DNA of 55,284 nt from Paracoccaceae bacterium (GCA_902534325.1 CACAPQ010000015.1:1-55284); one strand, 5' to 3'. Shown: positions 1-8,653, numbered from the stretch's first letter. Notes: a model not told the origin generated them from the sequence alone. Translations and numbers: made by a program.

Positions 1-1
1 T

Positions 2-325
2 TTTGGACCTGTTTTATGCGTTCAGCGTTTTAAGACAGAGGATGAAGTCCTTTCTCTAGCTAATGATACGGAACATGGATTAGCCGCAGGAATATTCACC
101 CAAAATTCAGCACGTTCCTTGCGTATGGCAGGTGCTGTGAGAGCAGGCATTGTATGGGTTAATACCTATCGGGTCGTTTCGCCAATAGCAGAGTTCGGAG
201 GCGTAAAAGGGTCTGGCTATGGTCGCGAAAGTGGATTCCAAGCGATTTATGACTATACCCGTCCCAAGACCATATGGATGAATACGTCAGATGACCCAAT
301 GGCGAACCCTTTTGTGATGCGATAG
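2..325 (+). CDS. Aldehyde dehydrogenase, C-terminal 107 residues (5' truncated by window edge)
   Basis: The reading frame is open from base 2 and ends at TGATGCGATAG. The visible part is the end of an NAD(P)-dependent aldehyde dehydrogenase. It starts in the conserved FGPV segment and carries the ALDH C-terminal motif FGGVKGSGYGRESG at fragment residues 65-78. The catalytic Cys and Glu lie upstream of the window. It is followed 70 bases later by a luciferase-like monooxygenase on the same strand, in a cluster for quaternary-amine breakdown. A 4-trimethylaminobutyraldehyde dehydrogenase (making gamma-butyrobetaine), or an enzyme oxidising an aldehyde released by the monooxygenase, are both reasonable. 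The sequence seen here does not choose between them. Confidence 0.9.
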   Translation, partial: FGPVLCVQRFKTEDEVLSLANDTEHGLAAGIFTQNSARSLRMAGAVRAGIVWVNTYRVVSPIAEFGGVKGSGYGRESGFQAIYDYTRPKTIWMNTSDDPMANPFVMR

Positions 326-395
326 TTAATGATATTTAGCCTAAGTCTAAAGTTGGATTACGAGGCGGTAAGAGAACAAAAAAGAGGAAACTAAT

Positions 396-1442
396 ATGAA
401 ATTTCAACTAGCTGTAAATCTTGAACGTTTGGACGACAGTCTCGCTATGGATGACGTGGCCCGCCACACGCTCGAGATGGTACAAATGGCGGAGGATGGC
501 GGGTTCAATATAGTATGGGCTGCCGAACATCATGCGTTGGAAATGACTATTGCGCCTAATCCTTTTCAGATACTTACCTGGTGGGCTAGCGAAACAAGCA
601 AAGTGCGTCTTGGAACAGCCGTTGTTAATGCTGCCTATTGGCATCCCATAAGGCTAGCTGGAGAGGCTGCGTTCCTCGACTTGATTAGTGGTGGTCGCTT
701 GGAGTTTGGTCTTGGGTCTGGCGCTTATCAACGTGAGTTCGACCGAATGCATCCGGGTTTACTACAGACAGATGGTTATAAGTACATGCAAGAAATGTTG
801 CCAGCTGTCCTGGCTTTGTGGAAGGGTGATTATGCCCATGATGGAGAATACTGGAAGTTTCCAACTTCCACCTCAGTGCCAAAACCACTTCAGACTGAAC
901 CACGCATTTGGGTGGCAGCTAGATCACCTGTCACATACGATTACGCTGTTGCCAATAACGCTAACATAATGTGCTGGCCATTCACTCGTCCCCATGCTGA
1001 AGCTGAGCTATACAAGCGCCAGTTAGATGAAGCTATTGCAAAACATGGGGGCAGAGCAGATCCAATTTTTGCATTAATGCGTCACACCGCCGTTTATGAA
1101 AATCAAACAGATCGCGATGAAGCCATAAATGCAATTACTCGGGTTTTGGGGCAATTCGAAAATTTATACCGTAACTTGGATGATGTGAAAAATGGTTTTC
1201 CAAAAGAAATTCCATTGCATGAGCTTGAGGGGCGTGAGCAATATGAGCCATTGATGCTAGAACAGAACCTCATGTTTGGATCTCCCGAAACTGTAATCGA
1301 AAAAATTAAGATCTATGAACAACTTGGAGTTGATGAGTTCATTTACTATGCTTCGATGGGACTAAGTCACGCCGCACAGAAGCGTTCACTTAAATTATTT
1401 TGCGACGAAGTCATTCCCGAATTTCAAAGAGGAGGCCTTTAA
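396..1442 (+). CDS. LLM-class (luciferase-like) flavin-dependent monooxygenase
   Basis: A 348-residue protein with the single TIM-barrel layout of the bacterial luciferase family. The N-terminus MKFQLAVNLERLDD, the AAEHH segment near residue 42-46 and the stretch KVRLGTAVVNAAYWHPIR near 70 are typical of the family, which uses reduced FMN delivered by a separate flavin reductase. AGAGGAAA precedes the ATG. The stop overlaps the next ATG (TAATG), so it is translationally coupled to the CaiD-like gene. The substrate is unknown. Its place between an aldehyde dehydrogenase and carnitine-pathway genes suggests it attacks a trimethylammonium compound or a degradation intermediate and releases an aldehyde. 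A possible flavin partner is the flavin-reductase domain fused to a CoA-transferase at 13.8-15.5 kb. Confidence 0.85.
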   Translation: MKFQLAVNLERLDDSLAMDDVARHTLEMVQMAEDGGFNIVWAAEHHALEMTIAPNPFQILTWWASETSKVRLGTAVVNAAYWHPIRLAGEAAFLDLISGGRLEFGLGSGAYQREFDRMHPGLLQTDGYKYMQEMLPAVLALWKGDYAHDGEYWKFPTSTSVPKPLQTEPRIWVAARSPVTYDYAVANNANIMCWPFTRPHAEAELYKRQLDEAIAKHGGRADPIFALMRHTAVYENQTDRDEAINAITRVLGQFENLYRNLDDVKNGFPKEIPLHELEGREQYEPLMLEQNLMFGSPETVIEKIKIYEQLGVDEFIYYASMGLSHAAQKRSLKLFCDEVIPEFQRGGL

Positions 1443-2245
1443 TGTCGGATGGAGTAACAACCCGCCGTGATGGGCACATATTGGAGGTTACATTAGAGCG
1501 AGGTAAGGTTAACGCCATTGACGTGCCGACATCCCAGGCGTTAGCAGCAGCTTTTCAGCAACTCCACGAGGACAATGATTTACGTTGTGCAATACTCACT
1601 GGTGGTGGAGAAAAGATTTTTTCCGCTGGCTGGGACCTTAAGGCATTAAATGATGGAGAAATGCAGCTCGATAACTGGTGGGAAACTGATGAGTATGGAT
1701 TTGGCGGCTTTACCGGACTAACTGAAAATTGGGCATTGAATAAGCCCGTCATTGCAGCTGTAAATGGCCTTGCAATAGGCGGTGGGTTTGAGATGGCCAT
1801 GGGATGTGATTTAATAATTGCTGCAGATCACGTGGAATTTGGGCTTCCTGAAATGCCCTTAGGCATTGTACCTGATGCAGGAGCTCTTCAGCGCCTGCCA
1901 CGTCGTATTCCTCACAATATAGCTATGGAAATGTTTTTATTGGGGCGTCGTATGACGGCCACAGAGGCTGCGCATTATGGTTTGGTTAATAAGGTTGTTT
2001 CCAAAGAGCAGCTCATGGACGCAGCGCGCGAATGGGCAGCCTCAATCGCTTGGTCAGCGCCATTAGCAATGCAGTCTGTTAAGGAAGTGCAACGCGAAAT
2101 TGAATGTGTACCTTTAGAAAAAGCATTTCATAAAATGCGTTCTGATCCAATGCCAATATATCGAAAGATGCTCCAGTCGTCCGATGCCAAAGAAGGCGTT
2201 GCCGCATTCGTAGAAAAACGTAACCCAAATTTTAAAGGTGAGTGA
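1442..2245 (+). CDS. caiD: Enoyl-CoA hydratase/isomerase family, CaiD-like crotonobetainyl-CoA hydratase
   Basis: 267 residues of crotonase fold. The oxyanion-hole regions FSAGWDLKAL and GLAIGGGFEMAMGCDLIIAA are present, followed by LPEMPLGIVPDAGALQRLPR. That last stretch closely follows the LGIVPDSGG motif remembered from carnitinyl-CoA dehydratase CaiD, including the Glu positions used in catalysis. The predicted reaction is hydration of crotonobetainyl-CoA to L-carnitinyl-CoA (or the reverse). The start is the ATG overlapping the previous stop, preceded by AGAGGAGG. An upstream in-frame ATG at 1400 would overlap the monooxygenase by over 40 bases and is not preferred. The stop overlaps the next start (TGATG). 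The symbol is by similarity and context only. Confidence 0.8.
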   Translation: MSDGVTTRRDGHILEVTLERGKVNAIDVPTSQALAAAFQQLHEDNDLRCAILTGGGEKIFSAGWDLKALNDGEMQLDNWWETDEYGFGGFTGLTENWALNKPVIAAVNGLAIGGGFEMAMGCDLIIAADHVEFGLPEMPLGIVPDAGALQRLPRRIPHNIAMEMFLLGRRMTATEAAHYGLVNKVVSKEQLMDAAREWAASIAWSAPLAMQSVKEVQREIECVPLEKAFHKMRSDPMPIYRKMLQSSDAKEGVAAFVEKRNPNFKGE

Positions 2246-3192
2246 TGTATTCCGATCCCAATTCTGTAAAGCGTATTTCAAGTCTTGGGGCAGGTCCAAT
2301 TGGTGGAGGATGGACTGCGCATTTCCTAGCGCGCGGGTATGATGTTACTGCATATTTGCATGATAAGAGTGAAACAAGCTCGTTTATGTCTATTTTAAAA
2401 ACAGCTTGGGTTAGCCTTGCTGAATTGGGACTTGCACCCAGCGCATCGATGGACAGGTTGCGCATTGTGACTGACTTGGAAGAAGCTGTTGATGGTGCTG
2501 ATTTCGTACAGGAAAGCGGGCCAGAGAGGCTTGAGGTCAAGCAAAAATTATATTCAGAAATTGGGAAAATCTTACCTCCATCTATCATTATTGGATCTTC
2601 AACCTCTGGATTGATGATGAGTGATATTCAGTCTGATTGCTCAACTCCAGAAAGAACAGTTATTGGTCACCCCTTCAACCCGCCTTACCTTTTGCCACTG
2701 GTTGAAATTGTGGGGGGAAAGAGGACTGCGCCGGAAGCGGTTGCCTGGGCTGGAGAATTTTATAGGGCTGCAGGCAAAGCTCCATTGATGATGAAAAAAG
2801 AAATCCCAGGGTTTGTGGCTACTCGGCTGCAGGAAGCACTATGGCGTGAAGCCTTACACATGGTTGCTAACGATGAGGCTACACCAGAGGATATTGATAA
2901 TGCTCTGATGAACGGACCCGCACCGCGCATGGCCGCACAAGGACAATGCATGGCTTTTCACGTTGCATGTGGTACGGGAGGAATGGCGACAAATTTGGAT
3001 CAGTTCGGTCCAGCGCTTAAATTACCTTGGACAAGACTGGAGGCTCCTGAACTTACTAAAGTTTTGAGGAACCGTATGGTTGATGGCTGCAATGCAGTGG
3101 CAAAGGACCAAGCTTTTGAGGATATGGTCGCTCAGCGTGATCGCGAAATTGTTGGAGTTTTGAATGCATTACGTCAGGCTCGTCTGAAGTGA
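2245..3192 (+). CDS. cdhA: 3-hydroxyacyl-CoA dehydrogenase family protein, probable L-carnitine dehydrogenase
   Basis: 315 residues. The N-terminal Rossmann motif (SLGAGPIGGGW, residues ~12-22) binds NAD. The family signature GHPFNPPYLLPLVEIVGG contains the catalytic His, and a helical C-terminal domain follows. The length fits carnitine 3-dehydrogenases that lack a fused thioesterase. With a BKACE enzyme and a GlxA/CdhR-type regulator next door, oxidation of L-carnitine to 3-dehydrocarnitine is the best guess. Carnitinyl-CoA is a possible alternative substrate, because no separate thioesterase gene is seen. Start ATG overlaps the previous stop by one base. The 3' end overlaps the convergent regulator by 19 bases. 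Confidence 0.8.
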   Translation: MYSDPNSVKRISSLGAGPIGGGWTAHFLARGYDVTAYLHDKSETSSFMSILKTAWVSLAELGLAPSASMDRLRIVTDLEEAVDGADFVQESGPERLEVKQKLYSEIGKILPPSIIIGSSTSGLMMSDIQSDCSTPERTVIGHPFNPPYLLPLVEIVGGKRTAPEAVAWAGEFYRAAGKAPLMMKKEIPGFVATRLQEALWREALHMVANDEATPEDIDNALMNGPAPRMAAQGQCMAFHVACGTGGMATNLDQFGPALKLPWTRLEAPELTKVLRNRMVDGCNAVAKDQAFEDMVAQRDREIVGVLNALRQARLK

Positions 3193-4244
3193 TCTTTGGG
3201 TGGTTTGCCATTTAAGGTATCAAGGAAATCTGAAAGGGAACCTGGCCAAGTTGGTGCAGGTTCTTCTTTAGGCCAAGCTTCCCGATAATCCGAAGGCCTT
3301 CTTCCAAAAAACTTTCCAAAAGAAAAGGCGAAATGTGACATTGTATTAAACCCAGAAGCCGTAGCTATTTGCCTGATGCTCATGTCTGTGGAAATTAGCA
3401 GCAAGCGTGCGTTTTGCAAACGCTTCAACAAACCAAATTGCACTACTGTGCATCCAACATTTTTCTTGAATTGCCTCTCCAATTGGCGCTGCGAAATACC
3501 TAAAAGATTTGCAATCTGTGGTACTGTAAGAGGCTCTTCTATATTATTTTCGATTAATGTCATCGCTTCGCGCAACAGCGGGCGCATCGTTTCGGTACTC
3601 CGTCCCATTGTGCTGCGCTGAGGAGAAGTCGCAGACCGAATTGGGTGATGCAGCATCTGATCTGCAATTTCACCAGAAAAGCTACTTCCGTTGAGCTCTT
3701 CAATTAGGCGTAACATTAAATCTACCCCTGCTAATCCTCCCGAACACGTCATTACTTTACTGTCTAGTGTGAATAGGCTCTCTTCCACTTCGACACGATC
3801 AAAGTTTTCTTTAAACCCATTCAGCCATGACCAGTGTATAGTAGCCAACTTGCCGTCCAGCAACCCAGCCCGCGCTATAATGTAAGAACCCAGCTCTACT
3901 CCACAAATCCGCTCACCCGCGCGAGCACGTTTTCTGAGCCAGGCGGTTAATTTTTGATTGTGGTAATGCTCAGTGCCCCAACTTCCAAGAATAAAAACAA
4001 ATTCTGCAGGCTGTAAGTTATCATTTGCAGTCTTAATTCTCGCAGTCATGCCATTACTAGCTGTAATTTCTGAACCGTCGAACGAAGCAACTTCCCAAGA
4101 AAATGTAGAAGTAGGTGCCAAATAGTTTGCGATTCGTAGTGTTTCAATCATAGTTATTAGGGTCGTAATGTTGAACCTTGGCACTACTATGAATACCATA
4201 TGAATTTGCGCACGTTCCATTTTAGGTAGAATGTCTATTTCCAT
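3174..4244 (-). CDS. cdhR: GlxA/CdhR-type AraC-family regulator with class I glutamine amidotransferase-like domain
   Basis: 356 residues. Residues ~12-185 form a DJ-1/PfpI-like domain. The segment GVELGSYIIARAGLLDG aligns with the family elbow but has no nucleophilic Cys, as usual for these sensors. Residues ~230-325 are an AraC/XylS double helix-turn-helix (VPQIANLLGISQRQLERQF; the second half is near MSIRQIATASGFNTMSHF). In Pseudomonas the regulator of carnitine dehydrogenase, CdhR, has this architecture. The gene is divergent from the BKACE gene, with an inverted repeat between them, and overlaps the carnitine-dehydrogenase gene tail-to-tail. The inferred role is a carnitine- or dehydrocarnitine-responsive activator of this cluster. 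Confidence 0.8.
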   Translation of the reverse strand: MEIDILPKMERAQIHMVFIVVPRFNITTLITMIETLRIANYLAPTSTFSWEVASFDGSEITASNGMTARIKTANDNLQPAEFVFILGSWGTEHYHNQKLTAWLRKRARAGERICGVELGSYIIARAGLLDGKLATIHWSWLNGFKENFDRVEVEESLFTLDSKVMTCSGGLAGVDLMLRLIEELNGSSFSGEIADQMLHHPIRSATSPQRSTMGRSTETMRPLLREAMTLIENNIEEPLTVPQIANLLGISQRQLERQFKKNVGCTVVQFGLLKRLQNARLLLISTDMSIRQIATASGFNTMSHFAFSFGKFFGRRPSDYREAWPKEEPAPTWPGSLSDFLDTLNGKPPKDHFRRA

Positions 4245-4275
4245 GATTACGGTTCATCCTCCATGTCAGATTTTT

Positions 4276-4300
4276 CGCCACTTTTACTTAATCTGTGGCG
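4276..4300. promoter_or_regulatory. Inverted repeat in the cdhR-BKACE divergent intergenic region (candidate operator)
   Basis: CGCCAC and GTGGCG form perfect 6-bp arms separated by 13 bases, between the regulator start (4244) and the BKACE start (4361). An AraC-type dimer could bind such a site. This is a position-and-symmetry argument only. Confidence 0.35.
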
Positions 4301-4360
4301 TTTAATCGACAAAAATCTGCATTGCTTTCCAGCCTAGTTAACTTTGACGAGGAGATTGAC

Positions 4361-5251
4361 ATGCAAAATGACGTAATTTTGACTTGTGCCGTAACTGGGG
4401 CTGGGGACACAACTGGAAAAAGTGCCCATGTTCCAGTTACCCCAAAAGATATTGCAAAAGCTGCAATTGATGCTGCTGAAGCTGGTGCTTCAATTGCTCA
4501 CATACACGCAAGAGACCCCGAAACGGGTTTAGGGTCGCGTGATCCAAAACTTTTTAAAGAGATTGTGGATCGGGTGCGAGACAGTAATACCGATATAGTT
4601 ATAAATATTACGGCTGGCATGGGTGGTGATTGGATTTCGGATGCTTCCGATCCAGCTCAACCTGGACCCGGAACGGATATGATCGGTCCGGAAGAGCGGC
4701 TCGCTCATATCAAAGAGTGCTTGCCTGAAATCTGTTCACTTGATTGTGGGACGTTAAACTTTTCTGATACAGATATGATCTATATATCTACCCCACCTAC
4801 ATTACGAAAAATGGCTGAAATGGCCCGTGATTGGGGTGTTAAACCTGAACTGGAGGTTTTTGAGCTTGGACACATTCGATTTGCAAAGGCAATTATTTCT
4901 GAAGGTTTAATTAATGATCCACCTATGTTCCAATTGTGTTTGGGTATTCCTTGGGGAGCCGAGCAAACTGTCGAAACAATGGTTGCCATGAAATCACAAT
5001 TGCCCGCAGGAGCGAGTTGGGCCAGTTTTGGTATTGGTCGTGGCCAAATGCCAATGATGGCTGCAGCAGTTGCTCTGGGAGGGAATGTACGCGTCGGTTT
5101 AGAAGATAATATTTATCTTGAACGCGGTGTGTTGGCGACAAATGCTCAGTTAGTTTCTCGTGCTCGTGAGATTATTGAACGAATGGGAGCGCGGGTAGTA
5201 ACGCCACAGGAGGCGCGTAATAAACTTAAGTTGAGGGGTGCTGATACTTAG
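4361..5251 (+). CDS. BKACE family (beta-keto acid cleavage) enzyme, probable 3-dehydrocarnitine cleavage enzyme
   Basis: 296 residues. The start is the ATG after GAGGAGATTGAC; an earlier in-frame start at 4295 lacks such a site. The TIM-barrel BKACE family (formerly DUF849) is recognised by the N-terminal ILTCAVTGAG, the zinc-binding HIHARD (His47 and His49), NITAGMGG, the middle ELEVFELGH, and VRVGLEDNIYL near the C-terminus. Family members use acetyl-CoA to cleave a beta-keto acid. The dehydrocarnitine-cleaving subgroup yields a betainyl-CoA/glycine betaine plus acetoacetate. The neighbouring carnitine-dehydrogenase-like gene and CdhR-like regulator favour that substrate. Other beta-keto acids cannot be excluded. 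Confidence 0.85.
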   Translation: MQNDVILTCAVTGAGDTTGKSAHVPVTPKDIAKAAIDAAEAGASIAHIHARDPETGLGSRDPKLFKEIVDRVRDSNTDIVINITAGMGGDWISDASDPAQPGPGTDMIGPEERLAHIKECLPEICSLDCGTLNFSDTDMIYISTPPTLRKMAEMARDWGVKPELEVFELGHIRFAKAIISEGLINDPPMFQLCLGIPWGAEQTVETMVAMKSQLPAGASWASFGIGRGQMPMMAAAVALGGNVRVGLEDNIYLERGVLATNAQLVSRAREIIERMGARVVTPQEARNKLKLRGADT

Positions 5252-5283
5252 AGCATCATATTTTAATTAGGGACACTTGAACA

Positions 5284-6438
5284 ATGGAAGCTAGCCAAGA
5301 AATTAATCTACTTATGGATACAGTCCGCCGATTTGTAGAGACGGAAATGTTTCCCCATGAAGAAGAAATAGACCGTCTAGGCCATGTACCAGAAGAAATA
5401 GGGCGCACGATCGAGGCGAAGTCTAAGGAATTGGGCCTTTTTGCTTGTAATTTGCCTGAAGAGGTAGGTGGTGGTGGTTTAGGTTATGGGCCCATGTCTC
5501 TTATTGAGCGAGAATATGGTAAAACCAGTCACGCACTTCAAAGTTGGGCGGCTCGCCCGACGGAATTACTAATGGCATGCGAGGGCGATCAACGAGAGCA
5601 ATATCTTCTGCCGGCCGTACGTGGCGAAAAAAGAGAGTTATTTGCTTTATCTGAACCTGATGCGGGGTCAGATGTTATGGGCATGAAGTCTAATGCTCGT
5701 CGTGATGGAGATGACTGGATTTTAAATGGGTCTAAACACTTTGTTTCAGGACCATGTATGCCTAACTTTGCCATTGTATTTGCGGCAACTGGTGAAGATG
5801 AAACTCCAAGAGGGCCTCGCAAGCGTATTACGGCGTTTTTAGTTGACGTAGGAGTTGCCGGTTTTGAGTGCCGTCAGGGGACTCGATGTGTTAGTTATCG
5901 GGGTTATAATACCTATGAATTGCATTTTGATAATGTACGCTTGAGCTCACAGAAAGTTTTAGGCGATGAAGGTCATGGTCTTCAACTTGCGGGAAAATGG
6001 CTAGGTATGGGCCGTATTTGGGTTGGTGCTACGTGCTGCGGGAAAGCTGAGCGTATTTTGAATATGGCGACAGATTGGGCTGCAAATCGAAAACAATTCG
6101 GGAAACCTATTGGTTCATTTCAGGCTACAGGATTTCGTCTGGCAGATGGAGCCATAAACCTACGAGCTGCAGATTTACTGGTTAAAGATGCCGTCTTGCG
6201 GGCAGAAAAGGGCTCTATGACCGATGCTGATGCTGCCATGGTGAAGGTATTTTGTTCTGAGATGCTAAATAAAATTGCTGATGATGCAGTGCAGATTTTT
6301 GGTGGAATGGGGCTTATGGAAGAGATGCCAATACAACGCTTCTGGCGCGACAGTAGGTTGGAACGGATCTGGGATGGTACTTCTGAAATTCAACGTCACA
6401 TAATTACGCGTTCAATTCTGCGGCCCCTCGGTGCATGA
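5284..6438 (+). CDS. Acyl-CoA dehydrogenase, probable gamma-butyrobetainyl-CoA dehydrogenase / crotonobetainyl-CoA reductase type
   Basis: 384 residues, the usual length for the family. Signatures are ALSEPDAGSDV (FAD/substrate binding), the C-terminal IFGGMGLMEEMPIQRFWRD, and RLERIWDGTSEIQRHII, which holds the catalytic-loop and FAD-tail residues. The catalytic Glu is likely the one in the RLERIWDGTSE region or the adjacent helix. It lies 32 bases after the BKACE gene, and its stop overlaps the next start (ATGA). In the inferred pathway it oxidises gamma-butyrobetainyl-CoA to crotonobetainyl-CoA, the substrate of the CaiD-like hydratase. Assignment beyond acyl-CoA dehydrogenase is contextual. 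Confidence 0.85.
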   Translation: MEASQEINLLMDTVRRFVETEMFPHEEEIDRLGHVPEEIGRTIEAKSKELGLFACNLPEEVGGGGLGYGPMSLIEREYGKTSHALQSWAARPTELLMACEGDQREQYLLPAVRGEKRELFALSEPDAGSDVMGMKSNARRDGDDWILNGSKHFVSGPCMPNFAIVFAATGEDETPRGPRKRITAFLVDVGVAGFECRQGTRCVSYRGYNTYELHFDNVRLSSQKVLGDEGHGLQLAGKWLGMGRIWVGATCCGKAERILNMATDWAANRKQFGKPIGSFQATGFRLADGAINLRAADLLVKDAVLRAEKGSMTDADAAMVKVFCSEMLNKIADDAVQIFGGMGLMEEMPIQRFWRDSRLERIWDGTSEIQRHIITRSILRPLGA

Positions 6439-8528
6439 CACCTAGACGTCGAGAAAATTTTAGACGCCTTTTAAAGCCTCGCCACATTGCTTTTATTGGT
6501 GGCCGTTATGCCATTATTGCAATTAATGAGGCTCGTCGGCGAGGATTTGATGGAGAAATGTTTGCAGTAAATCCTACGCGGACTGACCTTGTAGGTGTTG
6601 CATGTGTCGCCTCCATAGAAGATTTACCAGTAGCACCTGACGCAGTTTATCTCGCCATTCCGGCCGATAATGTTGTTGACGCGTTGCGCAGCTTGGCGGT
6701 TATCGATGCTGGAGGTGTGGTGTGCTTTTCTGCTGGGTTCAAGGAAGCAGGGAATACTCAAAAAGAAAAAGACTTGGTAGATGCGACCGGAGACATGGCC
6801 TTAATTGGGCCTAACTGTTATGGCATTATAAACTATATTGATAATTCAGCACTGTGGTCGTTTGAACACGGGGGATGGTCCCCTGGTTACGGTGCTGCGA
6901 TTATTACTCAATCAGGAATGTTCTCTTCTGATATCACCATGAGCCAGCGGTCTTTACCATTAGCTTACATGGTTTCGGCGGGCAACCAGGCGGTTTTGGG
7001 ACCGGAAGACTTTCTAGAATTCTTTGCCGATGACCCGGCCGTACGAGCTATTGGACTGCACCTTGAGGGATTGCAAAATATCTCAAAGTTTGAATTAGCC
7101 GCTTTAAAAGCTCTATCCAAAGGTAAACCGGTGGTTGTACTAAAGACCGGAAGCTCCACTATTGGATCGGAGTTAACGGTGAGCCATACTGGTTCTCTTT
7201 CTGGTTCAGCTGAGCTTTATGAGGCTTTTTTTCAACGTATAGGGATTATAAGCGTAAGTAATCCCTCGCAATTACTAGAAACTTTGAAACTCCTCTGTAT
7301 AGTTGGGGCACCCAAGGGGAAGCGAGTGGCTGGCTTCACGTGTTCGGGTGGTGGTGCGACGATGCTTGCAGACCATGCAGAAAAGATTGACCTAGTTTTT
7401 CCAGTAGTAGATCCTAAACAAGAAAATGACTTGTCAGCCCTGTTGCCGGACATTGCCACAGTTTCTAATCCGCTTGACTACACAACACCAATTTGGGGGC
7501 AAGCAGAGATGACTTACCCAGTATTTGCAAAAGCAATTTCGGCGATCGAAGCAGATACTGCAGTCTTGGTACAAGATTACCCAGCAGCTGGGATAGACAA
7601 CTCTAAAGTTTTTTACAGAGCGGATGCTATTGCCTTTGCGGAGGCAACTACGGAAAAAGGTTTGCCTGCAATAATCTGTGCGACTTTACCCGAAAATATG
7701 GATTTAGAGACCCGCCAACTTCTAATTGAAAAGGGGGTAGCTCCAATGCAAGGCATTCACGAAACCTTGAATGCCATTCAGGACTCAGCCAACTGGAAGC
7801 AAGCAAGGGCTCATATTTTATCGGAAAAGCCTGAATATTTATTACGAGCAGTTCCTAGCAGTGAGAAAAGAGTGTTGCCAGAGAGTGACGGTAAGGAATG
7901 GCTTAAAAGCAATGGTTTTAATGTACCAGAGGGCAAGATTGTATCGGCCCAGCAGCTAGGCGAGGCGGCAATTGCAGTGGGATATCCAGTAGCTTTAAAA
8001 ATGATCAGTCCGCGGTTGGCACACAAAACTGAAGCCGGCGCAGTAGTACTCAACCTAAAAGATGAAAATTCATTGAATCTTGCGGCCGCGAAGATGAAAA
8101 GTGATGTAACTGCTTATGATGCAAGGGCTGTTAGTGAGTTATTTTTGATTGAGGCAATGTCACCCAAACCTTTGGCAGAGCTTATTATTAATATTCGTCA
8201 AGATCCGCAATTTGGAGCTGCTTTAGTGCTTGGTAGCGGAGGCATTTTGGTTGAGTTGCTGGCTGACTCCACGACCCTGCTTTTGCCAACGCGCCCTGTT
8301 GAAATAATCCGTGCGCTTAAGAGTCTCCGGGTTGGGCGCTTGCTTGAAGGATTTAGAGGTCGGCCAGCTGCAGATATCGCGAAGGTGGCTGCGGAAATAT
8401 ATAAACTCTCCATTACTTATCAGGAAAACATAAAAACTATAGCAGAAATTGAAATCAACCCTCTTTTTGTTTATCGAGCTGAAGTTTCGGCGATCGACGT
8501 ATTAATCCAGGTTCCAAACGAGAAGTGA
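6435..8528 (+). CDS. ADP-forming acyl-CoA ligase (acetate-CoA ligase family), probable gamma-butyrobetaine/carnitine-CoA ligase
   Basis: 697 residues with the fused alpha-beta layout of NDP-forming acyl-CoA synthetases. A CoA-binding Rossmann domain comes first (residues ~10-130, with IGPNCYGIIN). A succinyl-CoA-synthetase-like domain holds SHTGSLSGSAELYEAFF, whose His is the expected phosphohistidine. An ATP-grasp domain occupies the last ~220 residues (GYPVALKMISPRLAHKTEAG; EINPLFVY). It starts inside the stop of the acyl-CoA dehydrogenase gene, so the two are coupled. In carnitine and butyrobetaine clusters this enzyme type activates the quaternary ammonium acid with CoA. The substrate here is inferred. 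Confidence 0.85.
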   Translation: MTPRRRENFRRLLKPRHIAFIGGRYAIIAINEARRRGFDGEMFAVNPTRTDLVGVACVASIEDLPVAPDAVYLAIPADNVVDALRSLAVIDAGGVVCFSAGFKEAGNTQKEKDLVDATGDMALIGPNCYGIINYIDNSALWSFEHGGWSPGYGAAIITQSGMFSSDITMSQRSLPLAYMVSAGNQAVLGPEDFLEFFADDPAVRAIGLHLEGLQNISKFELAALKALSKGKPVVVLKTGSSTIGSELTVSHTGSLSGSAELYEAFFQRIGIISVSNPSQLLETLKLLCIVGAPKGKRVAGFTCSGGGATMLADHAEKIDLVFPVVDPKQENDLSALLPDIATVSNPLDYTTPIWGQAEMTYPVFAKAISAIEADTAVLVQDYPAAGIDNSKVFYRADAIAFAEATTEKGLPAIICATLPENMDLETRQLLIEKGVAPMQGIHETLNAIQDSANWKQARAHILSEKPEYLLRAVPSSEKRVLPESDGKEWLKSNGFNVPEGKIVSAQQLGEAAIAVGYPVALKMISPRLAHKTEAGAVVLNLKDENSLNLAAAKMKSDVTAYDARAVSELFLIEAMSPKPLAELIINIRQDPQFGAALVLGSGGILVELLADSTTLLLPTRPVEIIRALKSLRVGRLLEGFRGRPAADIAKVAAEIYKLSITYQENIKTIAEIEINPLFVYRAEVSAIDVLIQVPNEK

Positions 8529-8653
8529 CTGATTTTAATGGCATCCGCTTTTTAGCCACCTTTGAAGAAGCAAATAACAATACGGGCAAGGGTGATTTTG
8601 TGCTTAGTGGTTGGTATTCTGTGAAAAGGCTGGAAAATAAAATTTTTCGCTAG
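8525..8653 (+). pseudogene. Possible 42-codon gene remnant coupled to the ligase stop
   Basis: A GTG overlaps the TGA of the ligase gene (GTGA) and opens a 42-codon frame beginning VTDFNGIRFLATFEEA and ending at TAG. The coupling is exactly like the overlaps between the other cluster genes. The product is too short for a known pathway enzyme, so it may be the start of a decayed downstream gene. It could also be chance. Confidence 0.25.

Noticed and set aside
1400-1441. Longer start for the CaiD-like gene
   Set aside because: Would overlap the monooxygenase by over 40 bases and the ATG at 1442 has a strong GAGGAGG site and stop-start overlap.
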